64,000 nucleotides of DNA from an uncultured Micrococcales bacterium (GTDB lineage: Bacteria > Actinomycetota > Actinomycetes > Actinomycetales > Microbacteriaceae): the NCBI GenBank assembly GCA_903909605.1, contig CAIVWH010000018.1, positions 25,305-89,304 of the forward strand, read 5' to 3'. Every line of letters starts with the position of its first letter. Position 1 is the stretch's first letter. A model generated the notes under the pieces. The model was not told where the DNA came from. It ran no database searches and saw only the letters and a program-made list of their open reading frames with translations. This document shows, one piece after another, positions 17,894-27,334 of the stretch. The translations under genes and the position numbers were made by a program.

Positions 17894-18787
17894 CTACTCG
17901 AGGTGCGGGGTCGAGAGCAGCTCGGCCGCGACCCGCGACCCGCGCCTCGGCCATTCGACCATGAGCATCGCTGTTACCATCAGGATGCCGCCGAGTGTGG
18001 TTTTCAGCGAGAGGCTCTCCTGGCCAACCAGCACTGCAATCAAAGCGGCGAAAACGATCTCGCTGGTCAAAATGATTGCCACACGCGAGGCATCCATCTT
18101 GGATTGCGCCCAGGTCTGCACGAAAAACGCCAGGGCGGTGGCCAGAACGGCGGTGAACCCGATTGCCAACCAGACATCTAGCGATGGGGGAGGCTGATAA
18201 CCATCAGGCAACGCGAACAGCCAAGTCAGCAGCGCAACGGCGGCCAGTTGCAAAACGGTCATCGCGTAGATGTCTCGGCCGCGGCTCCAAACCCCGAGCC
18301 CCACGATGTGCGCGGCATAAAGAAGTGCGCAGAGCAACCCCCAGAGCTGCCCGGCCTCGATAGTGAACCCGTTCATTGAGATGAGCGCGAGCCCAACCGT
18401 GGCAAGGGCCACACCCCAGAAAACTTTGCGGTCGAGGCGTTGGCGCAAGACCACCCAACCGAGAATCGGGGTAAGCACAACATAGAGCCCGGTCAAAAAC
18501 GCAGTGACGGCGGCGGTCGTGGCCTGCAGTGCAATGGTCTGCGTGATGTAGCCGCCACCGAGCATCAGGCCAAGCGGCACGGCGGTGCGCAGCACATCCC
18601 AGTTAATTTTTTTCAGCACGGATGGTCGGGCAAGCACCATCACGATGGTCGCGACGGTGAAGCGGGTAGCCAGAAAGTCGTTGATCGGCTCTTTGTCGAT
18701 GGCTGGTTTCATGATTACGAAGCCTGCGCCCCAGAAAGCAGCGACAGTGATCAGCGCTGGCGTGGCAAATGCGGGGGTCTTCTTCAC
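17894..18787 (-). CDS. EamA/DMT family transporter
   Basis: Ten-helix drug/metabolite transporter of 297 residues, with two EamA repeats. Landmarks are TVAAFWGAGFVIMKPA in helix 1 and TSEIVFAALIAVLVGQE in the second repeat, the latter typical of the family. Substrate unknown; relatives export amino acids and other metabolites. Nine bases separate it from the upstream SDR/DUF2867 gene, so the two are probably co-transcribed. Confidence 0.88.
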   Translation of the reverse strand: MKKTPAFATPALITVAAFWGAGFVIMKPAIDKEPINDFLATRFTVATIVMVLARPSVLKKINWDVLRTAVPLGLMLGGGYITQTIALQATTAAVTAFLTGLYVVLTPILGWVVLRQRLDRKVFWGVALATVGLALISMNGFTIEAGQLWGLLCALLYAAHIVGLGVWSRGRDIYAMTVLQLAAVALLTWLFALPDGYQPPPSLDVWLAIGFTAVLATALAFFVQTWAQSKMDASRVAIILTSEIVFAALIAVLVGQESLSLKTTLGGILMVTAMLMVEWPRRGSRVAAELLSTPHLE

Positions 18788-18796
18788 CCCGCAAGT

Positions 18797-20305
18797 CTAG
18801 TTTCGGCGACCCTTGGCTGCGGTTTTCGCCATCGACGGAAAGACCAGGCCGTGCATCGGCCACACCGACCACCAGTAGAGGTGACCCCACAATCCCTTCG
18901 GCACATAGATCGCGCGCTGGATGAGCATGCTGCCGGTTCCGCTCACATCGGGAGTAACAACAAACTCGAGCCAGGCGCGACCAGGCATCTTCATCTCGGC
19001 ACGAAGACGCAAAAGCGTTGGGCGTTCGAGTGCTTCGACCCGCCAAAAGTCGAGCGCATCACCAACGGCAAGGTGATTCGGGTCGCGTCGACCGCGTCGA
19101 AGTCCGACTCCACCGACTACTCGATCCAACAGGCCGCGCAGTTGCCAGGCCCAGGTCGCGGTCGAGTAGCCGTTGTCGCCGCCGATTGATTCAACGCGAG
19201 CGAATACCGTTTCGACCGAATCCGCGCTGTAAACCTTTCGCACATCGGTGTAAACCGTGCCGCCGGCCCAGGCGGGGTCGGTTGGCAGAGGGTCAGAGGG
19301 CGCGCTCGGCACAGTTGCGTCTGACCAGCGGGTCTCGACGGCAGCCAGGTTCACCTTGGCAAGCGCCAACTTCACCGCGTTCTTGAAGGTGGTAAGGCCA
19401 TTTTCCGGGTCTGGGATGAGCTGCCGAATTTCGCGAGTATCTGCAATCACGTCGTTTTTGAGGCTGTCCACGAGGCGGCGGGCGAGTTGGAAAGGAACCG
19501 GGGTAACCAGACCAACCCATCCGCTGGATAGGCGAGGGGTGAGCACCGGAATAGGAATGATGATGCGACGGTGAAGCCCGGCAACTTCGGCATACTGCTG
19601 CATCATTTCGGCGTAGGTAAAGAGGTCTGGGCCGGCAACGTCGAAGGCGCCGCTGATCTTCGGGTCAATCGCGGCTGCGCCGACCAGGTAGCGAAGCACG
19701 TCGCGCACGGCGATTGGTTGAATCTTGTTCAGCACCCACTTCGGTGTGGTCATGATTGGCAGGCGCTCGGTGAGGTAGCGAAGCATTTCGAAGGATGCTG
19801 AACCAGAACCAATCACTACACCGGCGCGAAGTTCAATTGTCGGCACTCCAGAGCCACGCAGAATCTCGCCCGTCTCGGCTCGCGAGGCCAGGTGCGGCGA
19901 GAGAGTTTGGTTCGGGGTGATGATGCCACCGAGGTAGACAATTCGTTTGACCTTGTTCGCCACGGATGCGCTTGCGAAGGTGGTGGCCAGTTCGCGCTCG
20001 GCTTCCTCGAAGTCCTTTGGAATATTCAGCGCGTGCAGCAAGTAGTAGGCGACATCGACACCCTTGAGTGCGGCCGAGATTTGTGCTGACTTGGTTGCAT
20101 CACCCTCGGCAACTTCAACCCGACTAATCCACGGATAGTCGCGAAGGCGATCTGCGCTGCGAGCAAGCACTCGCACGCGATAACCAATTTCGAGAAGTTC
20201 CTTTACCAGGCGTCCGCCGATGTAGCCGGTTGCGCCAGTTACCAACACCAGCGGTTTCTTGCTTGTTGTTTTGAACAACTTCAGACCCGCGGTGATTTCG
20301 CTCAT
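18797..20305 (-). CDS. NAD(P)-binding SDR/epimerase-like protein with DUF2867 domain
   Basis: A 502-residue cytoplasmic protein in two parts. Residues about 18-300 are an extended (atypical) SDR with the nucleotide motif TGATGYIGGRL, related to NAD-dependent epimerases and NmrA-like proteins. The C-terminal 150-170 residues form a DUF2867 domain (YSTATWAWQLRGLLDRVVGG; LRAEMKMPGRAWLEFVV). This fusion is common in actinobacteria and has no assigned reaction. Only 4 bases separate it from the upstream Nudix gene, so it belongs to the ppk operon. Confidence 0.85.
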   Translation of the reverse strand: MSEITAGLKLFKTTSKKPLVLVTGATGYIGGRLVKELLEIGYRVRVLARSADRLRDYPWISRVEVAEGDATKSAQISAALKGVDVAYYLLHALNIPKDFEEAERELATTFASASVANKVKRIVYLGGIITPNQTLSPHLASRAETGEILRGSGVPTIELRAGVVIGSGSASFEMLRYLTERLPIMTTPKWVLNKIQPIAVRDVLRYLVGAAAIDPKISGAFDVAGPDLFTYAEMMQQYAEVAGLHRRIIIPIPVLTPRLSSGWVGLVTPVPFQLARRLVDSLKNDVIADTREIRQLIPDPENGLTTFKNAVKLALAKVNLAAVETRWSDATVPSAPSDPLPTDPAWAGGTVYTDVRKVYSADSVETVFARVESIGGDNGYSTATWAWQLRGLLDRVVGGVGLRRGRRDPNHLAVGDALDFWRVEALERPTLLRLRAEMKMPGRAWLEFVVTPDVSGTGSMLIQRAIYVPKGLWGHLYWWSVWPMHGLVFPSMAKTAAKGRRN

Positions 20306-20309
20306 GGTT

Positions 20310-21260
20310 CTAGTCTCCTACCAGAATCGACTCGTGAAGTTCGCAGGCAACCACGCGCGGTTTTTTACCGGTGCGATTGACATGCACTACGAGCATCTGC
20401 CCTGGGCGAAGTGACGAGGCTGCGGTGATTTCGCCGCGAAGCGCCAAAGGTGCATAGCCGGCGATGGTGCGCAGGATGGTCGGCAGCGACGGCCGATGCG
20501 AGCAGACGACCACTGCCATGTTGTCGAGCAGGATATCGTCGAGCACGTCTGAGGTTCGGGTTGGTCGCTTGGCGTTGCCAAGTTCGCTGAGCTGGTGACG
20601 TTCCACTAGCTTGAGTTTGCGCTTCTCGGCGAACGGGGCCACGGTGTCGCGGCAGCGCTTCCAAGGTGAGGTAATCACGAGTTTCGGGCCAAATGCGGCC
20701 AGCGGCTTGATCAGCGCCTTGGCCTGCTGCTTGCCGAAGTCGTGCAATGGGCGCTTGCCGTCGTCGAGAACCTTGCCGCCCTTCCAATCTGCGCGGGGCA
20801 TGGCCTTGGCGTGACGAAGGATGATCACTGGCTTGGTGTCGAGTAGGCCGGCGTCGAATAGCGCCTCTAGCTCATTCAGCGGCTGGTAGTCGAACTCGTA
20901 ACTCAGTAGCTTTCGAGCCTGCTGCGGGGTTTTCCAGTCGACCTTCTCGACCTCTTCACTCGGCTTGAAGTTCGAGGCGGCGAGTGCCTTGTCGGTAACC
21001 TTGGCGGCCCAGTAGTGCACTTCCTTGTCGTCGCCGTTTGACAGCGGGTAGTGAATCTCGGCAAGGTGAACACCAAGCGCAACCTTGAGGCCGGTCTCCT
21101 CGCGAATTTCGCGAACAGCAGCCTCGGTTACGGTCTCGCCCTTATCGACCTTGCCCTTTGGCCACGACCAGTCGTCGTAGCGAGCGCGATGAATCAGTGC
21201 GACCTTAAGTTGACCTTTTTCTAGGCGCCACAAAATTGCGCCGGCTGCGACAACACTCAC
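20310..21260 (-). CDS. Nudix hydrolase/histidine phosphatase fusion, MutT1 type
   Basis: A 316-residue two-domain protein. The N-terminal Nudix domain has the full box GKVDKGETVTEAAVREIREE. The C-terminal part is a histidine phosphatase domain with the RHAKAMPRADW motif (RHG type). Mycobacterial MutT1 has the same layout, and there it removes oxidised guanine nucleotides and diadenosine polyphosphates. Its pairing with polyphosphate kinase (3 bases upstream of it in this operon) is also seen in mycobacteria. The substrate range is inferred from that likeness. Confidence 0.88.
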   Translation of the reverse strand: MSVVAAGAILWRLEKGQLKVALIHRARYDDWSWPKGKVDKGETVTEAAVREIREETGLKVALGVHLAEIHYPLSNGDDKEVHYWAAKVTDKALAASNFKPSEEVEKVDWKTPQQARKLLSYEFDYQPLNELEALFDAGLLDTKPVIILRHAKAMPRADWKGGKVLDDGKRPLHDFGKQQAKALIKPLAAFGPKLVITSPWKRCRDTVAPFAEKRKLKLVERHQLSELGNAKRPTRTSDVLDDILLDNMAVVVCSHRPSLPTILRTIAGYAPLALRGEITAASSLRPGQMLVVHVNRTGKKPRVVACELHESILVGD

Positions 21261-21263
21261 CGA

Positions 21264-23378
21264 TTAGCGTTTCTTCGAGTGAATCTGACGCATGAGCTGA
21301 TCCTGAACATCCACCAAGCGAACGCCGCCCTCACCAAATTGATGTCTGGCCCACTCGCCACTCGAACTTAGATGCCAGGATGCAGATTCATCACTCATTG
21401 CCAAATCGAAAAGTTCGTCGACTTCTTGGATGTGATCTGGCTGTACCAAACGCACCAGTGCTTCGACTCGACGGTCGAGGTTTCGATGCATCATGTCGGC
21501 GCTTCCTATGTAAACGGCAGGGTCGCCGCCACCCATAAACGTGAAGGCTCGTGAGTGCTCAAGGTAGCGACCGAGCACCGAGCGAACCGTGATGTTTTCG
21601 CTGAGGCCAGCGACCCCAGGCTTGAGCGAGCACATTCCGCGAACCACAACCTCGACTCGCACACCGGCCTGAGATGCTCGGTAAAGCGCGTCGATGACGA
21701 GCTCGTCGACCATCGCGTTTACCTTCACACGGATGCGCGCATCCTTGCCCTCGCGCTTGAATTCGATCTCGCGCTCGACGTGTTCGATCAGGCCATCGCG
21801 AACGCCATGCGGCGAAACCAGCAGTGTCTTGAACGAGGCATCTGGCGCGAAGCCGCTAAGCCGGTTAAACAATTTGGTTAGGTCTTCGCCGACCTGCTCG
21901 CGCGAGGTGAGCAGACCGAAGTCTTCGTAGAACCGGGCGGTTTTCGGGTTGTAGTTACCCGTACCGATGTGGCAGTAGCGACGCAGCTGGCCGCCTTCTT
22001 GGCGAATGACCAGGGCAAGCTTGCAGTGGGTCTTCAGGCCAACGATGCCGTAAACCACGTGCACGCCGGCGGCCTCGAGCTTGCGGGCCCACGAGATGTT
22101 GGCCTGCTCGTCGAAACGGGCCTTGATCTCGACCAGGGCCAAGACCTGCTTGCCAGCCTCGGCCGCCTGAATCAGGGCGTCGACAATCGGGCTGTCTCCC
22201 GAGGTGCGGTAGAGAGTCTGCTTGATGGCAAGCACCTGCGGGTCGGCTGCGGCCTGTTGCAGAAACGCAACCACCGATGTGGTGAACGACTCGTATGGGT
22301 GGTGTAGCAAGATTTCGCGCTGGCGAATAGCGCCAAAGATGTCGACCCGCTCATCCTCGTGTGCGGTGAGGTAGCGGTTGGTTACGCGTGGGTGCGGTGG
22401 GTAGCGAAGTTCGGGGCGGTTCAGCCCCGCAAGCCCAAACAGCCCGGTCAGGTCGAGCGGCCTTGGCAACGCGTAGACATCTTCATCTGTGATGTCGAGT
22501 TCGCGCATCAATAGGTCGAGCACCTGCGGGTTGATGTCGTCGGCGACCTCGAGGCGAACCGGAGGGCCAAAGCGTCTGCGCAGCAATTCTTTTTCGAGCG
22601 CGACAAGTAGGTTTTCACCCTCATCTTCGTCGACCTCGAGATCTTCGTTGCGAGTCACGCGGAACAGGTGATGCTGCAAAACCTGCATGCCCGGGAACAA
22701 CTGACCCAAGAACTCACCGATGATGTCTTCGAGCGCAACGTAGCGCGCGTCGTGTACGGCTTGATTTCCTGGGATGCGCACAAAACGCGGAAGCAGCGGA
22801 GGCACCTTGACGCGGGCAAAGTGTTCGGAATCGCTGTTTGGATTCTTGAGCACCACCGCGAGGTTTAGCGACAGACCCGAAATGTATGGGAACGGGTGCG
22901 CCGGGTCGACCGCCAGTGGGGTGAGTACGGGGAAGATCTGATTCTGAAAATACGTGTGCAGCGCACCGCGCTCGAGGTCACTGAGTTCGTGCCAACGCAA
23001 AATGCGAATGCCGTTTGCACGCATGGCCGGTTCGATCTGCTCTGCAAAAAGTTTTGCGTGACGAATCTGCAGTCGGTGCGCCTCCTGGCTGATCTCAGAA
23101 AGCACAGCCTCGGGGCCAAGGCCACTTGCCGCAGTTACTGCAAGACCGGTGGCGATTCGACGCTTGAGGCCAGCCACCCGCACCATGAAAAATTCGTCAA
23201 GGTTTGAGGCGAAGATGCTCAGAAAGTTGACCCGCTCAAGCAAAAACAGGTTTGGGTCTTCGGCCAGTTCGAGCACGCGCTGATTGAAGGCAAGCCAGCT
23301 GACTTCGCGGTCTAGAAAGCGGTCTGCAGGCAGGTCGCCGCCCTGAGGCAGGGTGATGACCATGGTTTCGTCAGACAT
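21264..23378 (-). CDS. ppk1: Polyphosphate kinase 1
   Basis: Makes inorganic polyphosphate from ATP, reversibly. The 704-residue length and domain order are normal for PPK1: N domain ([19 protein letters not shown]), head domain, then two C domains. The autophosphorylated histidine lies in [11 protein letters not shown] (about residue 451), and the second conserved histidine in [27 protein letters not shown] is also conserved. First gene of a four-gene operon with the Nudix, SDR and EamA genes. No clear Pho box was found in the short upstream gap. Confidence 0.96.
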   Translation of the reverse strand: MSDETMVITLPQGGDLPADRFLDREVSWLAFNQRVLELAEDPNLFLLERVNFLSIFASNLDEFFMVRVAGLKRRIATGLAVTAASGLGPEAVLSEISQEAHRLQIRHAKLFAEQIEPAMRANGIRILRWHELSDLERGALHTYFQNQIFPVLTPLAVDPAHPFPYISGLSLNLAVVLKNPNSDSEHFARVKVPPLLPRFVRIPGNQAVHDARYVALEDIIGEFLGQLFPGMQVLQHHLFRVTRNEDLEVDEDEGENLLVALEKELLRRRFGPPVRLEVADDINPQVLDLLMRELDITDEDVYALPRPLDLTGLFGLAGLNRPELRYPPHPRVTNRYLTAHEDERVDIFGAIRQREILLHHPYESFTTSVVAFLQQAAADPQVLAIKQTLYRTSGDSPIVDALIQAAEAGKQVLALVEIKARFDEQANISWARKLEAAGVHVVYGIVGLKTHCKLALVIRQEGGQLRRYCHIGTGNYNPKTARFYEDFGLLTSREQVGEDLTKLFNRLSGFAPDASFKTLLVSPHGVRDGLIEHVEREIEFKREGKDARIRVKVNAMVDELVIDALYRASQAGVRVEVVVRGMCSLKPGVAGLSENITVRSVLGRYLEHSRAFTFMGGGDPAVYIGSADMMHRNLDRRVEALVRLVQPDHIQEVDELFDLAMSDESASWHLSSSGEWARHQFGEGGVRLVDVQDQLMRQIHSKKR

Positions 23379-23445
23379 AAAGGTAAGTCTGCCAGTTTGC
23401 GCTTAACGGCGCATTAAGCCCTGTTGAATCTAGACCCGGCTGAGG

Positions 23446-24123
23446 CTAGGACTTTGTGACCACTCCGACATCAGTGGTGAAGCGGTAGCCCACGTTGTGA
23501 ACCGTGCCGATCAGGGCCTCGAGGTCGCCAAGTTTGGCGCGCAGTCGACGAATGTGCACATCCACGGTTCTGGTGCCCCCGAAGTAGTCGTAGCCCCACA
23601 CTTCGCTCAGCAGCTGATCACGGGTGAATACCCGGCCAGGATGCTGGGCCAAGAATTTCAACAACGCAAACTCTTTGAAGGTGAGATCAAGTGGCTTGCC
23701 GTGCAGTTTGGCGGTGTAGGAGGCCTCGTCGATAACGACGTTCGCTTCGGCTTCGGCATCCTGGTCGTTACGGGCCTCGAGGGCTCGGGCTATTGCCAGG
23801 CGCACCCTGGCGTCAATCTCGGCCGGGCCAGCCGAATCCAGGATGATGTCTGAGACGCCCCAGTCATTCGAGATGCCGATCAGGCCGCCCTCGGTGACCA
23901 CCGCAACCAGTGGGGCGCTGAGTCCGGTGGTGTGCAAGATCTTGGCGATGGATTTAGCCGAGGCGAGGTCGCGACGGGCATCCAGGAAGATTAGGTCTGC
24001 GACTGGGGCATTCACCAGGGCTGCCGGTTCGGCGGGAATTACACGCACCTTGTGCCCGAGCAAACTCAGGGCGGGCAGAACCTCTGATTCGGCCGTGGCC
24101 GCGAGTACAAGCAGTTGAGCCAT
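23446..24123 (-). CDS. glnR: GlnR-like orphan OmpR-family regulator
   Basis: A 225-residue DNA-binding regulator with an atypical receiver (residues 1-120) and a winged-helix domain ([21 protein letters not shown]). The receiver resembles mycobacterial GlnR as I remember it: [20 protein letters not shown] with the aspartate at 48, and [23 protein letters not shown]. GlnR controls nitrogen assimilation genes such as glnA and amtB, and lacks a cognate kinase. No kinase gene is adjacent here. The nearby divergent nitrobindin and YgfZ genes also fit the mycobacterial glnR neighbourhood. A different orphan regulator is the alternative. Confidence 0.78.
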   Translation of the reverse strand: MAQLLVLAATAESEVLPALSLLGHKVRVIPAEPAALVNAPVADLIFLDARRDLASAKSIAKILHTTGLSAPLVAVVTEGGLIGISNDWGVSDIILDSAGPAEIDARVRLAIARALEARNDQDAEAEANVVIDEASYTAKLHGKPLDLTFKEFALLKFLAQHPGRVFTRDQLLSEVWGYDYFGGTRTVDVHIRRLRAKLGDLEALIGTVHNVGYRFTTDVGVVTKS

Positions 24124-24164
24124 TGTTCTCCAGAGGTTTGCCTCAAGTTTGGCATGATTGGGCT

Positions 24165-24422
24165 GTGAAGCAAAACTGGTTCGAGATCATTTCCATCTGG
24201 GTGCTGGTTGCCATTGGGGCAACCGTGGCGCTGATGAGCCTCACCAGTTCCGAGATCTATGGCGCATTCGCGATTCTGCTCGCCGGTTCGCTTGCCCTAG
24301 TTTCGCTCGTGCAACTTTTTCGAGCTCAGCCGGCCGGCTTCGTTCGTCGACTGGTCTACGTCGGCGGTGGCTCCTACCTCATCCTGGCGATTGCCACGGT
24401 CGTCTTCTGGCTTCGCGGTTAG
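24165..24422 (+). CDS. Small three-helix membrane protein, function unknown
   Basis: An 85-residue hydrophobic protein with about three membrane helices and almost no charged loops. The GTG at 24165 ([12 protein letters not shown]) is preferred to the tracked 24123 start, which lies over the divergent regulator promoter. No recognised family. It sits divergent from the glnR-like gene and 9 bases before the tiny ORF that follows; the set continues into nitrobindin and YgfZ with no room for another promoter. Confidence 0.65.
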   Translation: MKQNWFEIISIWVLVAIGATVALMSLTSSEIYGAFAILLAGSLALVSLVQLFRAQPAGFVRRLVYVGGGSYLILAIATVVFWLRG

Positions 24423-24431
24423 ACTTAAGCC

Positions 24432-24542
24432 ATGAAGCTATCCTTCGAAATCTTCTTCACCGGCCTGTTGATTCTCGCCGCGTTGTCCATCGCCAGCATC
24501 TCGGTTCTCGTTCTCTACCGTCTCTTCAAGGGGCAGAAGTAG
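24432..24542 (+). CDS. 36-residue single-helix membrane microprotein
   Basis: Too short for the ORF track. ATG at 24432, ending TAG at 24542 one base before the next start. The product reads MKLSFEIFFTGLLILAALSI and continues ASISVLVLYRLFKGQK: one hydrophobic helix of about 22 residues, with basic residues after it that would keep the C-terminus inside. Its exact fit between two co-directional genes argues that it is translated. Function unknown; it could be a regulator or subunit of the preceding membrane protein. Confidence 0.6.
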   Translation: MKLSFEIFFTGLLILAALSIASISVLVLYRLFKGQK

Positions 24543-25166
24543 TTGTTCGTCATCCCTGATGACCTGCCAATCGAAGTAACCCCGTTCTCCTTCCTGCTCG
24601 GCAAGTGGCAGGGCGCCGGCAAAATTGTCACCCGTGAGCACGACGATGCACCTGCAGTCGAAGTCGGCTTCGTGCAAACCGCAGAGTTCACCCACAATGG
24701 TCAAGACGCCGTTACCTACGTATCCCAGGTCAAACTCGAAGACGGCCGGGTGCTTCCCGGCGAGGTTGGCTTTTGGCGTTTGACTCGTGCGACGCACGAC
24801 TCGGATGCCGGCCCAGGATTACTTCCGGGCAAAGGCCCACGCGCTATTCAAACTCGCGAAGACCTCGAGACTTTGCGCAACGAAGATGGTGGCTTCGACA
24901 TCCAAGTTTCGATTCTGCACTCGGGCGGAGTCGCTGAGCTTTACAACGGCAAGATCAAAGGTGCACGCATCGATTTGGCATCGTATGCGGGCACGGCATT
25001 CGATGGCGCTAAAACCTATCGCCACTCGATGCGCGTGTATGGCTTTGTGAATCACAACCTGATGTGGGCCTGGGATATCGCAACGCGCAGCTCGCAGACC
25101 GAGTCCCACGCATCGGCAGAGCTTCGCAAGATCGATGCGGCTGTCGACGAGATTCCGGCCGACTAA
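24543..25166 (+). CDS. FABP-family nitrobindin-like heme-binding protein
   Basis: A 207-residue beta-barrel protein with the family signature LLGKWQGAGK near the N-terminus. VNHNLMWAWDI near residue 180 holds a histidine likely to ligate heme iron. Nitrobindins isomerise peroxynitrite to nitrate and bind NO; mycobacterial Rv2717c is the reference I have in mind. It starts at TTG directly after the stop of the microprotein, and its own stop abuts the next ATG (TAAATG). The extra 25 N-terminal residues are usual. Confidence 0.85.
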   Translation: MFVIPDDLPIEVTPFSFLLGKWQGAGKIVTREHDDAPAVEVGFVQTAEFTHNGQDAVTYVSQVKLEDGRVLPGEVGFWRLTRATHDSDAGPGLLPGKGPRAIQTREDLETLRNEDGGFDIQVSILHSGGVAELYNGKIKGARIDLASYAGTAFDGAKTYRHSMRVYGFVNHNLMWAWDIATRSSQTESHASAELRKIDAAVDEIPAD

Positions 25167-26198
25167 ATGAAAAGTCATTTCGACAACCCTCTGGTTGAAC
25201 AGCGTGAACTGCTTGCCGGAAAACGCGTTATCGAACTCGACGACCGAGCAGTAATTCGCATCACCGGAAGCGATCGCCACGAGTGGCTAAATGCCATGCT
25301 CTCGCAGCGCCTCGACAGGCTAGGAGTAGGCGATTCGGCAGAGGCGCTTCAGCTCGATGCGCAGGGGCACATCGAACAAGACTTTCAACTCATCGAAGAC
25401 GGCGAGAGCACCTGGCTGATTTGCTATTCGGCAAATGCAAGCAAATTGCTGCGCTGGTTCGACATGGTGATTTTTCGCAGCAAGGTCGAAGTGGCCGACG
25501 CCAGCGGCGACTTCGCCGTGGTTGCCAGTTTCGGGCATCCGATTGCCGATGCCGCCAAGGGCAATGCCAGCTCGCTGACTTGGCAAGACCCTTGGATGAG
25601 CGAACCGAGCGGATCGGTGCGCTATGCGGACGCGGCCGGCCGTGAACCCTGGCCGCTGTACCTGAACTTGATTGCCAAGCACGAACTGGCTGAGATTCTC
25701 GGCCAGTATCAGCCGGCGGGGTCGCTGGCCTTTGATGCTCTGCGTGTTGCTGCCCAGCGGCCCTGGCAGCCGAACGAGATCGATGAGAAGACCCTGCCCC
25801 ACGAACTCGATTGGCTCTCCAGCGCGGTTCACCTGAGCAAGGGGTGCTATCGCGGGCAAGAGGCCGTGGCCAAGGTGCACAACCTCGGCCACCCTCCGCG
25901 CCGCATTGTCATGCTGCACCTCGACGGCACCGCCGACGTTGATGCCGCGGCAGGCGATAGCGTTTGGCAGGGCGAACGCGAGATCGGCCTAGTCACCACT
26001 GCCAGTCAGCACTTCGAGCTCGGGCCAATCGCGCTCGCGGTGGTTGCCAGAACCGCCGATGACACTGTTGAGTGGCAGGTTCGCTCGGCAGGCATCGAGA
26101 ACGCGCATCCGATTGCGGCAACCGCGCAAACCATCGTGCCCCCCACGGCGGGAGCCGCAGCGGGCATCCGTGAAAAGCGCAGCGGGCTGCTCGGTTAG
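25167..26198 (+). CDS. ygfZ: YgfZ/GcvT-type folate-binding protein
   Basis: Tetrahydrofolate-dependent factor for the maintenance or assembly of iron-sulfur proteins, cytoplasmic. The diagnostic motif is KGCYRGQEAVAKVHNLGHPPR, shortened here to KGCYRGQE, with the conserved cysteine. Length 343 residues is normal. GcvT-like N-terminal features are present (RITGSDRHEWLNAMLSQ). It is the last gene in tight linkage with nitrobindin; the FUSC-type gene starts 9 bases later. Confidence 0.92.
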   Translation: MKSHFDNPLVEQRELLAGKRVIELDDRAVIRITGSDRHEWLNAMLSQRLDRLGVGDSAEALQLDAQGHIEQDFQLIEDGESTWLICYSANASKLLRWFDMVIFRSKVEVADASGDFAVVASFGHPIADAAKGNASSLTWQDPWMSEPSGSVRYADAAGREPWPLYLNLIAKHELAEILGQYQPAGSLAFDALRVAAQRPWQPNEIDEKTLPHELDWLSSAVHLSKGCYRGQEAVAKVHNLGHPPRRIVMLHLDGTADVDAAAGDSVWQGEREIGLVTTASQHFELGPIALAVVARTADDTVEWQVRSAGIENAHPIAATAQTIVPPTAGAAAGIREKRSGLLG

Positions 26199-26207
26199 CT
26201 GTTAGTT

Positions 26208-27281
26208 ATGCCTAAGAAACTGCATTGGAGTTTTCGCGAATCGATTCAGCGAGTAATCGAGGCGCTGCCGCCGATTATCCAAATCGTGCTCGCGGTGCTC
26301 GGCGCGTACTCGTTTGCACATTTTGCACTTGGCCACGAGATCCCGTTGTTTGCCGTCACGGTTACGATTTCGTCGCTCGGTTTCACCAGGGATGCCCGCC
26401 CCCGCAGAGTGATCGAAACCGCCGCCGGCATGGTGCTCGGCATTGCGCTGAGCGAAGTTCTGGTGATGGTATTCGGTCAGGGTGTTTGGCAAATTGCGGT
26501 CACACTTCTGATCTCATTTTTGCTCGCGCGTTTTATTTCGCCGAGCGCGGCTTTTGCAATCACCGTGGGCATTCAGTCGATGCTGGTGCAGTTGCTCGCG
26601 GCTCCTCCGGGTGGTTCGTTTGTGCGCAGCGTCGACGGTTTAATCGGCGGTGTCACCGCGCTGCTGGTCACTGCCCTGATTCCCCGCGATCCTCGAGGCG
26701 CCGCCATCAAGGATGCCGACAAGCTCTTCGACGTTTTCCTCGATTCGCTACGTTCGCTTCGGGTGGCGCTGCAGAACTCAGACTTCAAGGTCGCCGACGA
26801 AGCGCTCTCAAGAGTTCGGCGCAGCCAGCCACTGATTGATAACTGGCGTATGTCACTCGATAGCGCAATCGCAATCTCGCGAATCTCCCCTTTTCTGCGC
26901 AAATACAGGGATGACCTTGGCGAGCAGGTTCGCCTACTGCGCGGCATGGACCTGGCCACCAGAAACCTGCGAGTTGTGGTTCGCCGCATCGACTTTTTGC
27001 TGCGCGACAAGCAGCCAAGGCCATACCTGGCCGAGCTAATCGAGCAAATATTCATCGGCACCATGAGCCTGGCGCAGGGGCTGGAGAGCCCGGCCAAGCT
27101 CGAGGCTGCCCAGCAGAAGTATCTCGAGGTAATCCATCAGCTCGACCCGAAGCGCTTCGGCATTGCCGACGAGCTTCGCGAGGCCAGCGTGCTTCTGCTT
27201 CTTCGCCCGCTAATGGTTGACCTGCTCTGTGCCAGCGGGATGAGCGAAGACGAGGCCCGCGAGGAACTGCCTAAGGTCTAG
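26208..27281 (+). CDS. FUSC/aromatic acid exporter family membrane protein
   Basis: A 357-residue protein with a membrane part of about five helices (residues 20-160), followed by a long soluble helical region with repeated charged segments. The RDARPRRVIETAAGMVLGIALSE stretch is typical of FUSC/ArAE-type half transporters. Probable exporter; substrate unknown. Its last codons, CCTAAGGTCTAG, are part of a 26-base sequence repeated 38 bases later (see the repeat entry). Confidence 0.75.
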   Translation: MPKKLHWSFRESIQRVIEALPPIIQIVLAVLGAYSFAHFALGHEIPLFAVTVTISSLGFTRDARPRRVIETAAGMVLGIALSEVLVMVFGQGVWQIAVTLLISFLLARFISPSAAFAITVGIQSMLVQLLAAPPGGSFVRSVDGLIGGVTALLVTALIPRDPRGAAIKDADKLFDVFLDSLRSLRVALQNSDFKVADEALSRVRRSQPLIDNWRMSLDSAIAISRISPFLRKYRDDLGEQVRLLRGMDLATRNLRVVVRRIDFLLRDKQPRPYLAELIEQIFIGTMSLAQGLESPAKLEAAQQKYLEVIHQLDPKRFGIADELREASVLLLLRPLMVDLLCASGMSEDEAREELPKV

Positions 27282-27334
27282 GCCGATTAGCGGCGGCTTG
27301 CCGTCGCGCTAAGGTCTAGGCCGATTAGCGGCGG
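27271..27334. repeat. Tandem duplication, 26-base repeat with 38-base period
   Basis: CTAAGGTCTAGGCCGATTAG followed by CGGCGG occurs exactly at 27271-27296 and again at 27309-27334. The first copy contains the stop codon of the FUSC-type gene, and the second contains the last codons of the convergent methyltransferase gene. The pattern suggests a recent local duplication that pushed two formerly closer or overlapping 3' ends apart. Confidence 0.9.
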
